Below, piece after piece: positions 54,721 to 63,869 of a stretch of 64,000 bases of DNA. The position numbers and the translations under genes were made by a program. Source of the DNA: an uncultured Bacilli bacterium (GTDB taxonomy: Bacteria; Bacillota_I; Bacilli_A; RFN20; CAG-631); assembly GCA_934201705.1 (NCBI GenBank), contig CAKPXF010000010.1, positions 19,506-83,505 on the forward strand, written 5' to 3'. The notes under the pieces are model-generated. The model was not told where the DNA came from. It ran no database searches and worked only from the letters and a program-made list of their open reading frames with translations. Positions within the stretch are counted from its first letter, which is position 1. The number at the start of each line of letters is the position of its first letter.

Positions 54721-56817
54721 ATGGTAAATGATAAAAAAATAATATATTGTGAATTAAATGGAGTTACTTTGATTTATGCATTTAGAGATGGTGTAGTAAC
54801 ATTTACATGTGTTCCATTTAACCTTAAAGATAAAGTAAAAGAACATCGCTTATATAAAGACAATTGGTGTCAATATTTTAAAATTGATCCAATGGTTCAG
54901 GTTGCTAGAAAAAATGATGAAGTATTAAGAGATTTTTCGGCAGGAGAAACACTTTATAATTCTTCTACAGCTTATAATTTACGTTTTGTAAGGCAAGAAA
55001 TTATAGAAGATGAAACAAAAAAAGAAGTTAGAACATATTTAAAAACTGAAGATGACTTTAATGTTACTCATGTTGTATCACAAAGAAAGGGCTTTTTAGC
55101 TTTTGAAATGTGGAATGAAATTGAAAATAAAGGTAATGAATGTTATATCGATAGATTATCATCATTTACAATTGGATCACTATCACCTTTTATGGATGAA
55201 AATGATCCTAGCAAGTTAATTTTACATACATTACAAAGCTATTGGTCAATTGAAGGAAGAAAGGAAAGTACACCACTTTCTAAATATAATTTTGAGGATT
55301 CTTGGTCGGGACTTGGTATTAAGATTCATAAAATTGGCTCACGTGGTACAATGCCTTCAAAGAATTATCATCCATTTGTTGCTTTAGAAGATATTTCAAA
55401 TAATGTTACTTGGGCTGTGCAAATTGAGGCACCATCATCATGGGAAATTGAAACACTTCATAGATATGGTAGTGTTGTTTTAACAGGTGGACAAGCCGAT
55501 TATTTATATGGGCATTGGCGTAAAAAGTTAAATCACAATGACATATTTGTTAGTAGAAAAGCCTATGTTAGCGTTGTTGAAGGAAATTTAACTAAAGCTT
55601 GTGCTATATTAACAAGATATCATGATAATTTATTAAATGTTCCTAGCATTGAAGAAGATTTACCAATTATTTATAATGAATATTTACATAGTTGGGGAAG
55701 ACCAAATATAACTAATGTAACTGAACAATTAAAATTTGCTAAACAATTTAATGTAAAATATTTTGTTATAGATGCTGGATGGTTTTGCTCATTAAATGAT
55801 GATTTACTTGGCGATTGGGAAGTAAATACAAATGCTTTTCCTAATGGCTTAAGTGAATATTCTAAAAAAGCTCATGAACTTGGCTATAGTGCCGCTGGTG
55901 TATGGTATGAACTTGAAGCAGCAACTACTAATTCTAAAATTAGCAAGTATACAGATTATTTAGCAAAAGTTGATGGTGAAATTATTAAAAGAGCAAATAG
56001 ATTATTGCTTGATTTTAATAATGAAAAAGTAATGGATTATTTAACTACAAAAGTAATCGATAACTTAAAAAATAATGAACTTAACTATATTAAAATTGAT
56101 TATAATGAAAATATTGGCTATGGTATAGATGATAAAGATAGTGTTGGCGAAGGATTAAGAAAGCATGCTGAAAATGTTGTTTCTTTTATGAAAAAAATCA
56201 CAAAAGAGGTTCCAAATCTTGTTTTAGAAAATTGTTCATCAGGTGGTATGAGACATGAAATAGTTTATAACACTATTGGAAGTATGGTTTCATTTTCAGA
56301 TGCTCATGAAATAGCAGGCGGTGCGATTATTGCTATGGATTTACATAGAATAATGCAACCTAGAATAATGCAAATATGGGCTAGTATTTTACCAAAATTA
56401 TCTCTTGATGATATTTACTTTACAATGGCTAAATCAATGCTTGGAAGAATATGTTTATCAGGTCAACTTGATAATGTGCCAGAAGAATATCTAATGGTAG
56501 TTAAAAAAGGCGTTGATTTTTATAATAATATTAAAAATGTTATAAAAAATGGAAATACAACTTTAATTGACACTGATGAAGCTACTTCTATTTTACATCC
56601 ACATGGAGTAATAAGACTTATTAGAAAATTACCTGATGATAGTAAAAAAGTATGCTATATATTCTCATTTGATAAAGATGCGCGTTCATTTAGCTTTAAA
56701 GAAAATGGCTATAAATTAACAAATGTCTTTACTAATGCGACTATTGACGAAAATGAAAATATAACGTTTAATAAAAAAGCAACATGTGCAGTACTTGTTT
56801 ATGAAAAGGAAAAGTAA
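54721..56817 (+). CDS. Alpha-galactosidase (GH36)
   Basis: At 698 aa it has the normal GH36 layout: an N-terminal beta-supersandwich (residues 1-310, including FEMWNEIENKG and GIKIHKIGSRGTMP), the (beta/alpha)8 barrel (about 320-610) and a C-terminal beta domain. YFVIDAGWF and the nucleophile in YIKIDYN are present. The acid/base side shows ENCSSGG followed by SFSDAHE with the expected Asp. No signal peptide, so it acts in the cytoplasm on imported alpha-galactosides. It is followed after 2 bases by the GH43-type gene, so both are cotranslated parts of the locus. Confidence 0.92.
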   Translation: MVNDKKIIYCELNGVTLIYAFRDGVVTFTCVPFNLKDKVKEHRLYKDNWCQYFKIDPMVQVARKNDEVLRDFSAGETLYNSSTAYNLRFVRQEIIEDETKKEVRTYLKTEDDFNVTHVVSQRKGFLAFEMWNEIENKGNECYIDRLSSFTIGSLSPFMDENDPSKLILHTLQSYWSIEGRKESTPLSKYNFEDSWSGLGIKIHKIGSRGTMPSKNYHPFVALEDISNNVTWAVQIEAPSSWEIETLHRYGSVVLTGGQADYLYGHWRKKLNHNDIFVSRKAYVSVVEGNLTKACAILTRYHDNLLNVPSIEEDLPIIYNEYLHSWGRPNITNVTEQLKFAKQFNVKYFVIDAGWFCSLNDDLLGDWEVNTNAFPNGLSEYSKKAHELGYSAAGVWYELEAATTNSKISKYTDYLAKVDGEIIKRANRLLLDFNNEKVMDYLTTKVIDNLKNNELNYIKIDYNENIGYGIDDKDSVGEGLRKHAENVVSFMKKITKEVPNLVLENCSSGGMRHEIVYNTIGSMVSFSDAHEIAGGAIIAMDLHRIMQPRIMQIWASILPKLSLDDIYFTMAKSMLGRICLSGQLDNVPEEYLMVVKKGVDFYNNIKNVIKNGNTTLIDTDEATSILHPHGVIRLIRKLPDDSKKVCYIFSFDKDARSFSFKENGYKLTNVFTNATIDENENITFNKKATCAVLVYEKEK

Positions 56818-56819
56818 TT

Positions 56820-57671
56820 ATGAGAATTGATGAAATATTTATGAGAGATCCATTTTTATTTGTTGAAGATGGAGTTGGTTACTTAGTTGGAACGACTGAT
56901 AAAACAGCTTGGGATGGTAAAGCTTGTGGCTTTTTAGGTTATAAAACCTATGATTTAGTTAACTTTGAAGGACCATATGTATTATTTCAAAGAGATGATA
57001 CATTTTGGGCTGATAAAAACTTTTGGGCTCCTGAATTACATAAATATAAAGGTAAATATTATTTAATTGCATCCTTTAAAAAAGAAGGAATGCATCGTGC
57101 TTCACAAGTTTTAGTTAGTGATAGTGTTTTTGGTACTTATACACCTTTAAAAAAGCCATTTACTCCTTCATCTTGGGAATGCTTAGATGCAACATTATAT
57201 GAAGAAGATAATAAGCTTTATACTATCTTTTGTCACGAATGGACACAAATAAAGGATGGGACGATGTGTTTAGCAACCTTTAATGATGATTTAACTTCTA
57301 TTAAAGATGTAAAAACATTATTTAAAGCAAGTGATGCTAAATGGGTTGTATCCTTAAAAGATAAGATAGGTTGTTATGTAACGGATGGTCCATTTTTATA
57401 TAAGTTAAAAAGTGGAAAACTATTGATGCTTTGGTCAAGCCAAGGAAAAGAAGGCTATGCTATGGGTATGTCTATTTCACATAATGGTATTAATGGCCCT
57501 TGGATTCATCTTGATACTCCATTATTTTCAAAAGACGGAGGCCATGGTATGATCTTTGATTTTAAAGGCAAAACATATGTTTCTTTGCATTGTCCAAATG
57601 AACCATTTTTAAGTGAAAGACCACATTTCTTTGAAGTAATTGAAAAAGAAGATAGACTTGAAATTAAATAA
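56820..57671 (+). CDS. GH43-type glycosidase
   Basis: A compact 283-aa five-bladed beta-propeller with the general base in MRDPF (D10), the second Asp in CLDATLY (D123), and YVTDGPF (D189) where GH43 enzymes normally have the acid Glu as E-G-P. TDGPF occurs in a known group of GH43-like proteins, so activity is not excluded. Possible activities are arabinofuranosidase, xylosidase or exo-galactanase. No signal peptide, so it is cytoplasmic. It is the last gene of the locus and a terminator follows. Confidence 0.8.
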   Translation: MRIDEIFMRDPFLFVEDGVGYLVGTTDKTAWDGKACGFLGYKTYDLVNFEGPYVLFQRDDTFWADKNFWAPELHKYKGKYYLIASFKKEGMHRASQVLVSDSVFGTYTPLKKPFTPSSWECLDATLYEEDNKLYTIFCHEWTQIKDGTMCLATFNDDLTSIKDVKTLFKASDAKWVVSLKDKIGCYVTDGPFLYKLKSGKLLMLWSSQGKEGYAMGMSISHNGINGPWIHLDTPLFSKDGGHGMIFDFKGKTYVSLHCPNEPFLSERPHFFEVIEKEDRLEIK

Positions 57672-57678
57672 TAATAAT

Positions 57679-57724
57679 AAAAAATCTTTTTAAGAAAAAA
57701 CTAACTTTCCTAAAAAGGTTTTTT
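57679..57724 (+). terminator. Terminator at the end of the glycan locus
   Basis: An A/T-rich stem formed by 57679-57692 and 57711-57724 (CTTTTT with AAAAAG core, one G-U) ending in TTTTTT. Confidence 0.65.
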
Positions 57725-57900
57725 AAATTTTTAATAGTTTCTTTAACCTCCTTTTCAAATATGTCTACATCCAACTTTTAGGCCTTTAAAGCATCATCTT
57801 TAGTTTTACCATTTTCTAGTATTCAATAGATGATATAATCAAGCTTAGATATTAAAATACCATTATTTAATTTTTGATATTTTATAGTCACGATGCTATG
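57725..57900 (-). pseudogene. Decayed short gene on the minus strand
   Basis: One minus-strand frame reads LNNGILISKLDYIIY, stop, ILENGKTKDDALKA, stop, KLDVDIFEKEVKETIKNLK, which is coherent protein-like sequence broken by a TGA and a TAA. No family could be named. There is no start or ribosome site. The rest of the gap up to 57976 holds nothing I can support. Confidence 0.4.
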
Positions 57901-57976
57901 TCTGTAAGCATAGTACACGTCTTAATTGAAATTGTGTTAATAAAAATGTATAATTTATTTGCAGGAGTTGGTAAAA

Positions 57977-58591
57977 ATGATAAAGCGTGCATGCAATGAA
58001 TGTCAAATTAATGAAAGAAAAAAATAATTGATACGACAAATAAAATGTTTGCTAAAATGGATTACTAAAGCATTAAATGAAAACAATTGCTGAAAGAATA
58101 AGCATAGTTAGATCTTCTCTTTATTGCTATTATAAAAGTAAGGAATAAATATATTAAAAGATGATTATTGTGTTTTCTTAAATGAAATTATTGATTGCTT
58201 TAATAGAAAAAATAATAGTGATACTTTAGCAAAAAACATTAGTAATGTTTATTTGAATCATATGCGTTTATTAAAAATAGTTTCAATATATTTAACTGAT
58301 ATAGAAATTCATTTATCAGTTGAAAAACTTGTAACATTTAAGCAAAATTTTAAAGAATTATTAACATCCTTAAACAAAAGTATTAAAAATCATTTTATCA
58401 ATATTGATGATGAAGGTAGTGAAGTTATTGAGCATTCAATATTAATGCTAACACATGCTTTATATCCTATGGTTAAACTAAATGAAAATCAAAGGCTAGC
58501 CATGGAAATAGTTGGTTTAAAAATAGTAGATAATGCTTTTTCATATACTTATAATTATCTAAAGTTTTTATTTTCTAAATTAGGAGAGTAG
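57977..58591 (+). pseudogene. TetR-family regulator, multiply frameshifted
   Basis: From an ATG with GCAGGAG upstream, coherent TetR sequence runs through all three frames. INERKK is in the first frame (57977-58023). KIIDTTNKMFAKMDY is in the second (broken by TAA). MKTIAERISIVRSSLYCYYKSKE, the DNA-recognition helix, is in the third (58077-58145). NILKDDYCVFLNEII and the whole ligand-binding domain to KFLFSKLGE are in the first frame again (58142-58591). Each switch equals one missing base; the first is in an A-run. A shorter frame starting TTG at 58253 is only the tail. It lies directly before a PAP2 gene that it may once have regulated. Confidence 0.85.
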
Positions 58592-58593
58592 CT

Positions 58594-59250
58594 ATGAAAT
58601 TAAAAAAAACAATTAAATGGATTATATGTGGATTATTATTTTTATCTTTTTTTACTATAATGCTATTTGTGATAATAAAAAAGGATTTAGTTATTGATAA
58701 TAATGTTTATAGCTTTATGAAAGCTAATATTATAAATGAAAATCTAACACCATTTGTAAAAGTATTAACGCAATTTTGTGGAGAAATAACAATTACTTGC
58801 TTTGCTATAGTTTTGTTTATAATCTTTATGTTTAAAAATAAAAAATTAGCACTTTTTATGGCTTTAAATATAATTTGCTCTGTGATTTTAAATAATGCTA
58901 TAAAGTTTATTATTTTGCGTCCTCGACCACTTGAAGAAAATAGATTAATTCATGCAAGTGGCTATAGCTTTCCTTCAGGTCATGCCATGAATGGAATAGT
59001 TTTTTACGGTTTTTTAGTATATTTGCTTTATAAAATGATTAAAAATAAGCCTTTAAAATATAGTTTAATGATTTTAATAAATATAGTTGTATTTTTAGTT
59101 GGGTTAAGTCGAATATATTTAGGAGTACATTATACAAGTGATGTTATTGCTGGATATTTATTTGGCTTTGCTTATCTAATTATATCAATAAGCTTACTAA
59201 GAAAGTTCAATATAATCAAAGGAGAAATTAAAAATGAAGCAACAAATTAA
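58594..59250 (+). CDS. PAP2-family membrane phosphatase
   Basis: 218 aa with six membrane segments. The three phosphatase signature blocks are complete: KFIILRPRP (K-x6-RP type), FPSGHAMN and SRIYLGVHYTSDVIAG (SR-x5-H-x3-D). Members dephosphorylate phosphatidate, undecaprenyl pyrophosphate or related lipids on the outer face of the membrane. It begins 2 bases after the TetR pseudogene and overlaps the flavin reductase gene by 17 bases. Confidence 0.92.
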   Translation: MKLKKTIKWIICGLLFLSFFTIMLFVIIKKDLVIDNNVYSFMKANIINENLTPFVKVLTQFCGEITITCFAIVLFIIFMFKNKKLALFMALNIICSVILNNAIKFIILRPRPLEENRLIHASGYSFPSGHAMNGIVFYGFLVYLLYKMIKNKPLKYSLMILINIVVFLVGLSRIYLGVHYTSDVIAGYLFGFAYLIISISLLRKFNIIKGEIKNEATN

Positions 59251-59797
59251 AACTAAATCTGCAATTTTTCCAATGCCTGTTTTATTAATTGCAACTTATA
59301 ATGATGATTCAAGCATAGATGTTATGAATGCTGCTTGGGGTATGATGATTGATGAAGAGCACATTGCCTTAAATTTATCATCATCACATAAAACTGTTAA
59401 AAATATTTTAAAAAGAAAAGCTTTTACAGTAAGTATTGCTACAAAAGAATATGTAAATGAAGCCGATTATTTTGGTATTGTATCAAATAATACTGTTTTA
59501 GATAAATTTGTAAAAAGTAAGCTAACAGCAACTAAATCAAATAATGTTGATGCACCTATAATTAACGAATTTAAGATAACTATGGAATGTGAATTTGTTG
59601 ATTTTGATGAAAATAAATTTGGCGCTGGCGTTATTGGTAAAATTGTTAATGTCATAGCTAAAGATGATGTAATTACTAATGACAATGTTGATATTTCTAA
59701 ATTAAATGCTATTGCTTATGATCCATTTACTAATGGCTATTATGTGGTTAATGAAAGAGTTGGTAATGCCTTTAAAGATGGCTTGAAAATTAAATAG
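59234..59797 (+). CDS. Flavin reductase-like FMN-binding protein
   Basis: 187 aa with the split-barrel FMN-binding fold of the flavin reductase/DIM6-NTAB family: PMPVLLIATYNDDSSIDVMNAAWGM, the NLSSSHKTVKNILKRKAFTVSI region and a C-terminal NAIAYDP. It probably binds FMN and acts as an oxidoreductase; the partner is unknown. The start lies within the PAP2 gene end, with AAAGGAG upstream. Confidence 0.88.
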   Translation: MKQQIKTKSAIFPMPVLLIATYNDDSSIDVMNAAWGMMIDEEHIALNLSSSHKTVKNILKRKAFTVSIATKEYVNEADYFGIVSNNTVLDKFVKSKLTATKSNNVDAPIINEFKITMECEFVDFDENKFGAGVIGKIVNVIAKDDVITNDNVDISKLNAIAYDPFTNGYYVVNERVGNAFKDGLKIK

Positions 59798-59798
59798 T

Positions 59799-60332
59799 AT
59801 GGAATATTTTACTACTTATGAATCAATAATTGGCCTAATTTATTTAACGAGTGATGGTACTTATTTAACTGGTTTGTTTTTTAATAAATCATATGATGCT
59901 TTAAAGCATAAAGAGCAGTTAATACAAAATAATTTAGAAATTTTTAATGAAACAAAGAAATGGCTAGATATTTATTTTACTGGAAAAGATCCAAACTTTG
60001 AAATAAAATATAAAATAAATAATTTAACATCTTTTAGAAAATTAGTTATCGATTGTATTAAAAAAATTCCTTATGGAAATGTTATAACATATAATGATAT
60101 AGCAAAAAAAATAGCTAAAATAAAAGGTATTAAAAAAATGTCATCTCAAGCGGTTGGAAATGCTGTTGGCTTTAATCCTATATGTATAATTATTCCATGC
60201 CATAGAGTAATTGGTGCTAATAATAATTTAGTTGGCTATGGTGGTGGAATTAATAATAAAATAAAGCTTTTAGAAACAGAGCATATTGACACCAGTAAAT
60301 TTAATATGCCAACAAAAGGAAATAAACTATGA
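59799..60332 (+). CDS. ogt: Methylated-DNA-protein-cysteine methyltransferase
   Basis: 177 aa with the acceptor site IPCHRVIGAN near residue 130 and the helix-turn-helix DNA-binding stretch MSSQAVGNAVGFNP. It repairs O6-alkylguanine by transferring the alkyl group to its own Cys. It starts 1 base after the flavin reductase stop, with no clear ribosome site, so it depends on translational coupling. It overlaps the next gene by 4 bases. Confidence 0.95.
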   Translation: MEYFTTYESIIGLIYLTSDGTYLTGLFFNKSYDALKHKEQLIQNNLEIFNETKKWLDIYFTGKDPNFEIKYKINNLTSFRKLVIDCIKKIPYGNVITYNDIAKKIAKIKGIKKMSSQAVGNAVGFNPICIIIPCHRVIGANNNLVGYGGGINNKIKLLETEHIDTSKFNMPTKGNKL

Positions 60333-60877
60333 ATAGATGCAAATGGTGTAATTTAGCTAATAAAAAATATGTTGACTACCATGATTTTGAATGGGGTGTT
60401 TTAAACACAAATGATTCTTATTTATTTGAAATGTTAATTTTAGAATCATTTCAAGCAGGCCTTTCTTGGCAATGTGTTTTAAATAAAAGAGAAGCCTTTA
60501 AAAAAGCATATGATAGTTTTGATATTAATAAGGTTGTTTCATATGATGAAACTAAAATAAATGAATTAATTAAGAATAAGGATATTATTAGAAATAAATT
60601 AAAAATAACAGCTAGTATAAATAATGCTAAAATATTTAAAGAAATTTGTAATGAATATGGTTCATTTTATAATTATTTAAAAACATTTACAAATGGTAAA
60701 ATTTATTATGAAACTAATTTAACAAAATCTCCTTTATCAGATAAAATATCACTTGATTTAGCAAAAAGGAAAATGAAGTTTGTTGGTAGTATAATTATTT
60801 ATTCTTATCTTCAAGCAGTTGGAATTATTAATTCTCATGAAAAGGAATGTTTTTTATACAAAAAGTGTGATGGATAA
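60329..60877 (+). CDS. tag: DNA-3-methyladenine glycosylase I
   Basis: 182 aa with the TagI features: Cys and His ligands of the zinc snap (CKWCN at the start, HEKECFLYKKC at the end), YHDFEWGV, and SFQAGLSWQCVLNKREAF. It removes 3-methyladenine from DNA in the cytoplasm. The ATGA overlap with ogt makes an alkylation-repair pair. Confidence 0.95.
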   Translation: MNRCKWCNLANKKYVDYHDFEWGVLNTNDSYLFEMLILESFQAGLSWQCVLNKREAFKKAYDSFDINKVVSYDETKINELIKNKDIIRNKLKITASINNAKIFKEICNEYGSFYNYLKTFTNGKIYYETNLTKSPLSDKISLDLAKRKMKFVGSIIIYSYLQAVGIINSHEKECFLYKKCDG

Positions 60878-61052
60878 TAAACTCATCACATATTTTGTAT
60901 TATTAAATACAAAATAACATAATTAGTCTAAAAAGTCGCAAATTTTCAAATAAAACGCCGTTTTTAAGTTTGAAACTGCGTTTTGTTTGAAAACGTGCAT
61001 TTGGTATAGTTAAATTGCCCTCATCAAAAAAGAAAAAACATTTAATGCAAAC
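60878..61052. other. Non-coding gap with a repeated GTTT/GCGTTTT motif
   Basis: No open frame. Bases around 60968-61002 show GTTTGAAACTGCGTTTT followed by GTTTGAAAACGTGCATTT. A similar order of GTTT, GCGTTTT, GTTT and GCATTT is seen on the minus strand near 63927-63966, beyond the truncated ATPase. The likeness is short and may be chance. Confidence 0.35.
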
Positions 61053-61106
61053 AAAAAGAGGATGAAAAACCATTTTTATTTATAGGTTTTTAAACATCCC
61101 CTTTTT
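61053..61106. terminator. Terminator of the orphan lipoprotein gene
   Basis: AAAAAGAGGATG (61053-61064) pairs with CATCCCCTTTTT (61095-61106) with one G-U, and the inner AAAAACC/GGTTTTT extends the stem. T-runs flank both sides, so it can act in both directions. Confidence 0.85.
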
Positions 61107-61114
61107 CCTTTTAA

Positions 61115-63385
61115 TTATGCTGTTTTATAGATATGTAAAAATTCACAACTATCTTCATTATTAACAATTTCAATTTTTATATCATCTTTAACAAATACAT
61201 TAGTTGAAGCTTCACTATATCCTAAAGCTAAAAGATATTCTTTATATTCATTTGAATATTCATAATCAATTACATTTAATGTAATGATAAAGTAGTAAGG
61301 CTCTTCTTCATAATTATAATAATAGCCATCAAATGTGTTTCCATCATTTTTTAATTTTTCGCTATATAAATAAGGAACCTTGTTAGCAAATTCTTCGCCA
61401 TATGCTTTAATTAAAGCTAAAATAATAGTGTCAGACTCGTAATCATTCCAAGTTTTTAATGCATCTTGAGATGATGGATTAATTTTATCATCTAATGCTT
61501 TCTTTAAAGAGGCATCTAAAGTTTGCTCATCATAAGCAAATGTAATATTTTCAAGTCCACCAGTATAAGCACAATCTAAAGAAACAATTTTATCATTTTC
61601 AATAGTAAATTCAACAGATGATGGATCAATTGTTAATGGATTATCTACAAAGGCTAATGAATTACCAATGTTAATAATATCACCATAGCTTGTAAGTTTA
61701 TTATCATTTAACTTTAAAACACTACTTGAAATATTAAAGCCAACTATTTCTTTCCATGATTTAGATGATGGATTTTTATTTATAGTAACATTGTTATTTT
61801 CATCAAAAGTAAATGAATAAATTTTCCCATCTTTTTCATAATATCCTTCTGCTAAGCGTTCAAAAGATGCTGTTTCATCACCATTAATAACTAAATATTT
61901 TTTTAAATAGAAACCATTACCTTTAGTATATTCAATCTTTCTAGTTCCTTCCCAAGCTGTATCAGTTTGTGTGACTTTAAATATAGAATTATCTTGATTC
62001 AAATGAGAAAGAATATTATTTATTTGCACGTCATTTTCTGATGGCGTTTTTTGAATTATATTTTCAATATTATTTGGGGTATCTAAAACTTTAGTATTAA
62101 TCCATCTATAAAAATATTTTCCAGTAGTTCTATCTTGTAAAATGCCAGTGAAAAAGTCCAATTGAACTATTTTACCATTTTCTTCAATGGCTTTAATATC
62201 TTGAACCTTCCATTCATAGATTTGTGAATCTTGAGTAATTGAATAAGCAATGTTTGAGGCATTATCACCAAGATAAGAATAGTATGTATCATCATTAGAT
62301 AATTTGGCAAATTTATCTAATTCAAAGCCATCTTTATTGATAAAGCCAAAATCTTGATATTTTTTTGTTGTTTTTTGTTTTACAATACTATTTGTTCCAT
62401 CAACACCTACAATGTTTAATGTTTCTTTATCATCTTCCACTTCAAATGTATAAGAATTTGAAACATTATCAGTTGTTGTATCAACTATACGGACATAATT
62501 ATTTGATATATCTAAATTAGTTGTTTTTATTTGGTATGCAGCATTATCATCTAATATAAAATCATATATTGCAGATACATATGAAACATTTTTAAATAAA
62601 TTTTCTCCTTTACCATTTAAAGTAGCTGTTGGCATTTTATAGCTTTTAATAAAGTTATCAACGATAGTTAAAGATGATGTGCCAATATTATTAATTGTTA
62701 TTTCACCGGCATCAGGACAATAAAATTCGCCAGTTGTTTGATTTAAAGCCATAAGCTTTACTATTAAATCATCATATTCATTAAGGCTTAGTTCAAGATG
62801 ATCTATTCCTGAAAAATCAAGTTGGTTTGTAAAAACTTCTACAATACTTGAATCATATATTTCATATTTTCCATCACTTTCTTCAATATCATTTTCTAAA
62901 ACATTTAAATCTTTTAAAAAATTATATTTTTTTAATTCAGTTTGCCCTTGAAGTGTATATTCTTCATTAAAAGATTGGCCTTTTAAAACAAACTTAGAAT
63001 CAATGATTCTAAAATCATACGCATATTTAGTTGTTGCTGAAATAGTATTAAGTAATAATGAACCAGTATTTAAATAACCAATATAGAAATACTCATCCGT
63101 AATTACATCCTCATATAATTCTTTATTAATCGTATAAGAAAGCGTATAGCTTTGTGTTTTTAAATCTTTTAATAGCTTTAATATTGTTTGCTTTGAAGCA
63201 TTAGTTTCACTTGATGAAGTAAGTTCAGATGATGATGTTTGGCTAGAACTTTCCTCAATTGATGAAGAAGATTCTTGAGAAGTAGAACTATCTGTTTGAG
63301 AGTTATCTTGAACACCACATGAAGCAAGACTAATTGTTAAAGATGAAACAAATAATGTTGATAATAGAAATATTCCTTTTTTCAT
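61115..63385 (-). CDS. Large orphan lipoprotein
   Basis: The ATG at 63385 (MKKGIFLLSTLFV, 756 aa) is preceded by AGGAGG; the longer frame to 63409 includes that site. A lipobox SLASC gives the mature Cys, followed by a Ser/Gln/Thr linker of about 40 residues. The remaining sequence is beta-rich, with several repeated strand-turn units (for example YFYIGYLNTGS, YKMPTATLNGKG, YSFTFDENNNV). A small C-terminal domain (about 700-756) contains VFVKDDIKIEIV. No catalytic motif or named family was recognised. It would be anchored outside the membrane. It is monocistronic. Confidence 0.75.
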   Translation of the reverse strand: MKKGIFLLSTLFVSSLTISLASCGVQDNSQTDSSTSQESSSSIEESSSQTSSSELTSSSETNASKQTILKLLKDLKTQSYTLSYTINKELYEDVITDEYFYIGYLNTGSLLLNTISATTKYAYDFRIIDSKFVLKGQSFNEEYTLQGQTELKKYNFLKDLNVLENDIEESDGKYEIYDSSIVEVFTNQLDFSGIDHLELSLNEYDDLIVKLMALNQTTGEFYCPDAGEITINNIGTSSLTIVDNFIKSYKMPTATLNGKGENLFKNVSYVSAIYDFILDDNAAYQIKTTNLDISNNYVRIVDTTTDNVSNSYTFEVEDDKETLNIVGVDGTNSIVKQKTTKKYQDFGFINKDGFELDKFAKLSNDDTYYSYLGDNASNIAYSITQDSQIYEWKVQDIKAIEENGKIVQLDFFTGILQDRTTGKYFYRWINTKVLDTPNNIENIIQKTPSENDVQINNILSHLNQDNSIFKVTQTDTAWEGTRKIEYTKGNGFYLKKYLVINGDETASFERLAEGYYEKDGKIYSFTFDENNNVTINKNPSSKSWKEIVGFNISSSVLKLNDNKLTSYGDIINIGNSLAFVDNPLTIDPSSVEFTIENDKIVSLDCAYTGGLENITFAYDEQTLDASLKKALDDKINPSSQDALKTWNDYESDTIILALIKAYGEEFANKVPYLYSEKLKNDGNTFDGYYYNYEEEPYYFIITLNVIDYEYSNEYKEYLLALGYSEASTNVFVKDDIKIEIVNNEDSCEFLHIYKTA

Positions 63386-63560
63386 GTTATACCTCCTAAA
63401 AATATACACCTAATTTTAGCAAAATAAAAAAACATATTCAATGGGAAAAAAATATTCTTATAATATGTTTTGTTTTATTCAATAAATGTTTTATAGAATG
63501 ATGAATTTAAATAATATTATATAAATTTTTAAGGAAAAATGTAATATAAAAATAAGTAAA

Positions 63561-63827
63561 CTAATAATCTTTTAATTCATATTTTAAAGTATCTTTATCA
63601 ACTTTTAATACTGTGTATGGTTCCATTTCTGAAAGTTCTCTATTTGAAAAATTTCCTTTTGGGTCACCGACAAAAAATTCACTTTTAGCATGATATGATG
63701 ATGTCCATGTTTTCCCACACCATTTTGGCCCCTCAATTAAAATAGCACCAAATATTCTTAAATTTTTTTCTATTATTGAATCAATAATTCTAGGCTTATA
63801 ATTTGATTTGTTAGCAATTTTTTCCAT
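63561..63827 (-). pseudogene. Truncated AAA_14/DUF4143-type ATPase
   Basis: The first 60 residues match the start of this family: YKPRIIDSIIEKNLRIFGAILIEGPKWCGKTW with a Walker A-like GPKWCGKT, then SYHAKSEFFVGDPKGNFSNREL. Full members have about 400 residues with Walker B and a C-terminal domain; here the frame ends after 88 with an unrelated tail (VLKVDKDTLKYELKDY). A GGAG site precedes the start. It is probably a remnant of a multicopy accessory ATPase, joined by deletion to another end. Confidence 0.75.
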
Positions 63828-63869
63828 ATAGTACTATTCTCCTTGTTAATTATATAAACATTATATCAA

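Noticed and set aside
58253..58591. Independent 112-codon gene of unknown function
   Set aside because: It is the C-terminal ligand-binding part of the frameshifted TetR gene; coherent sequence continues upstream of its TTG.
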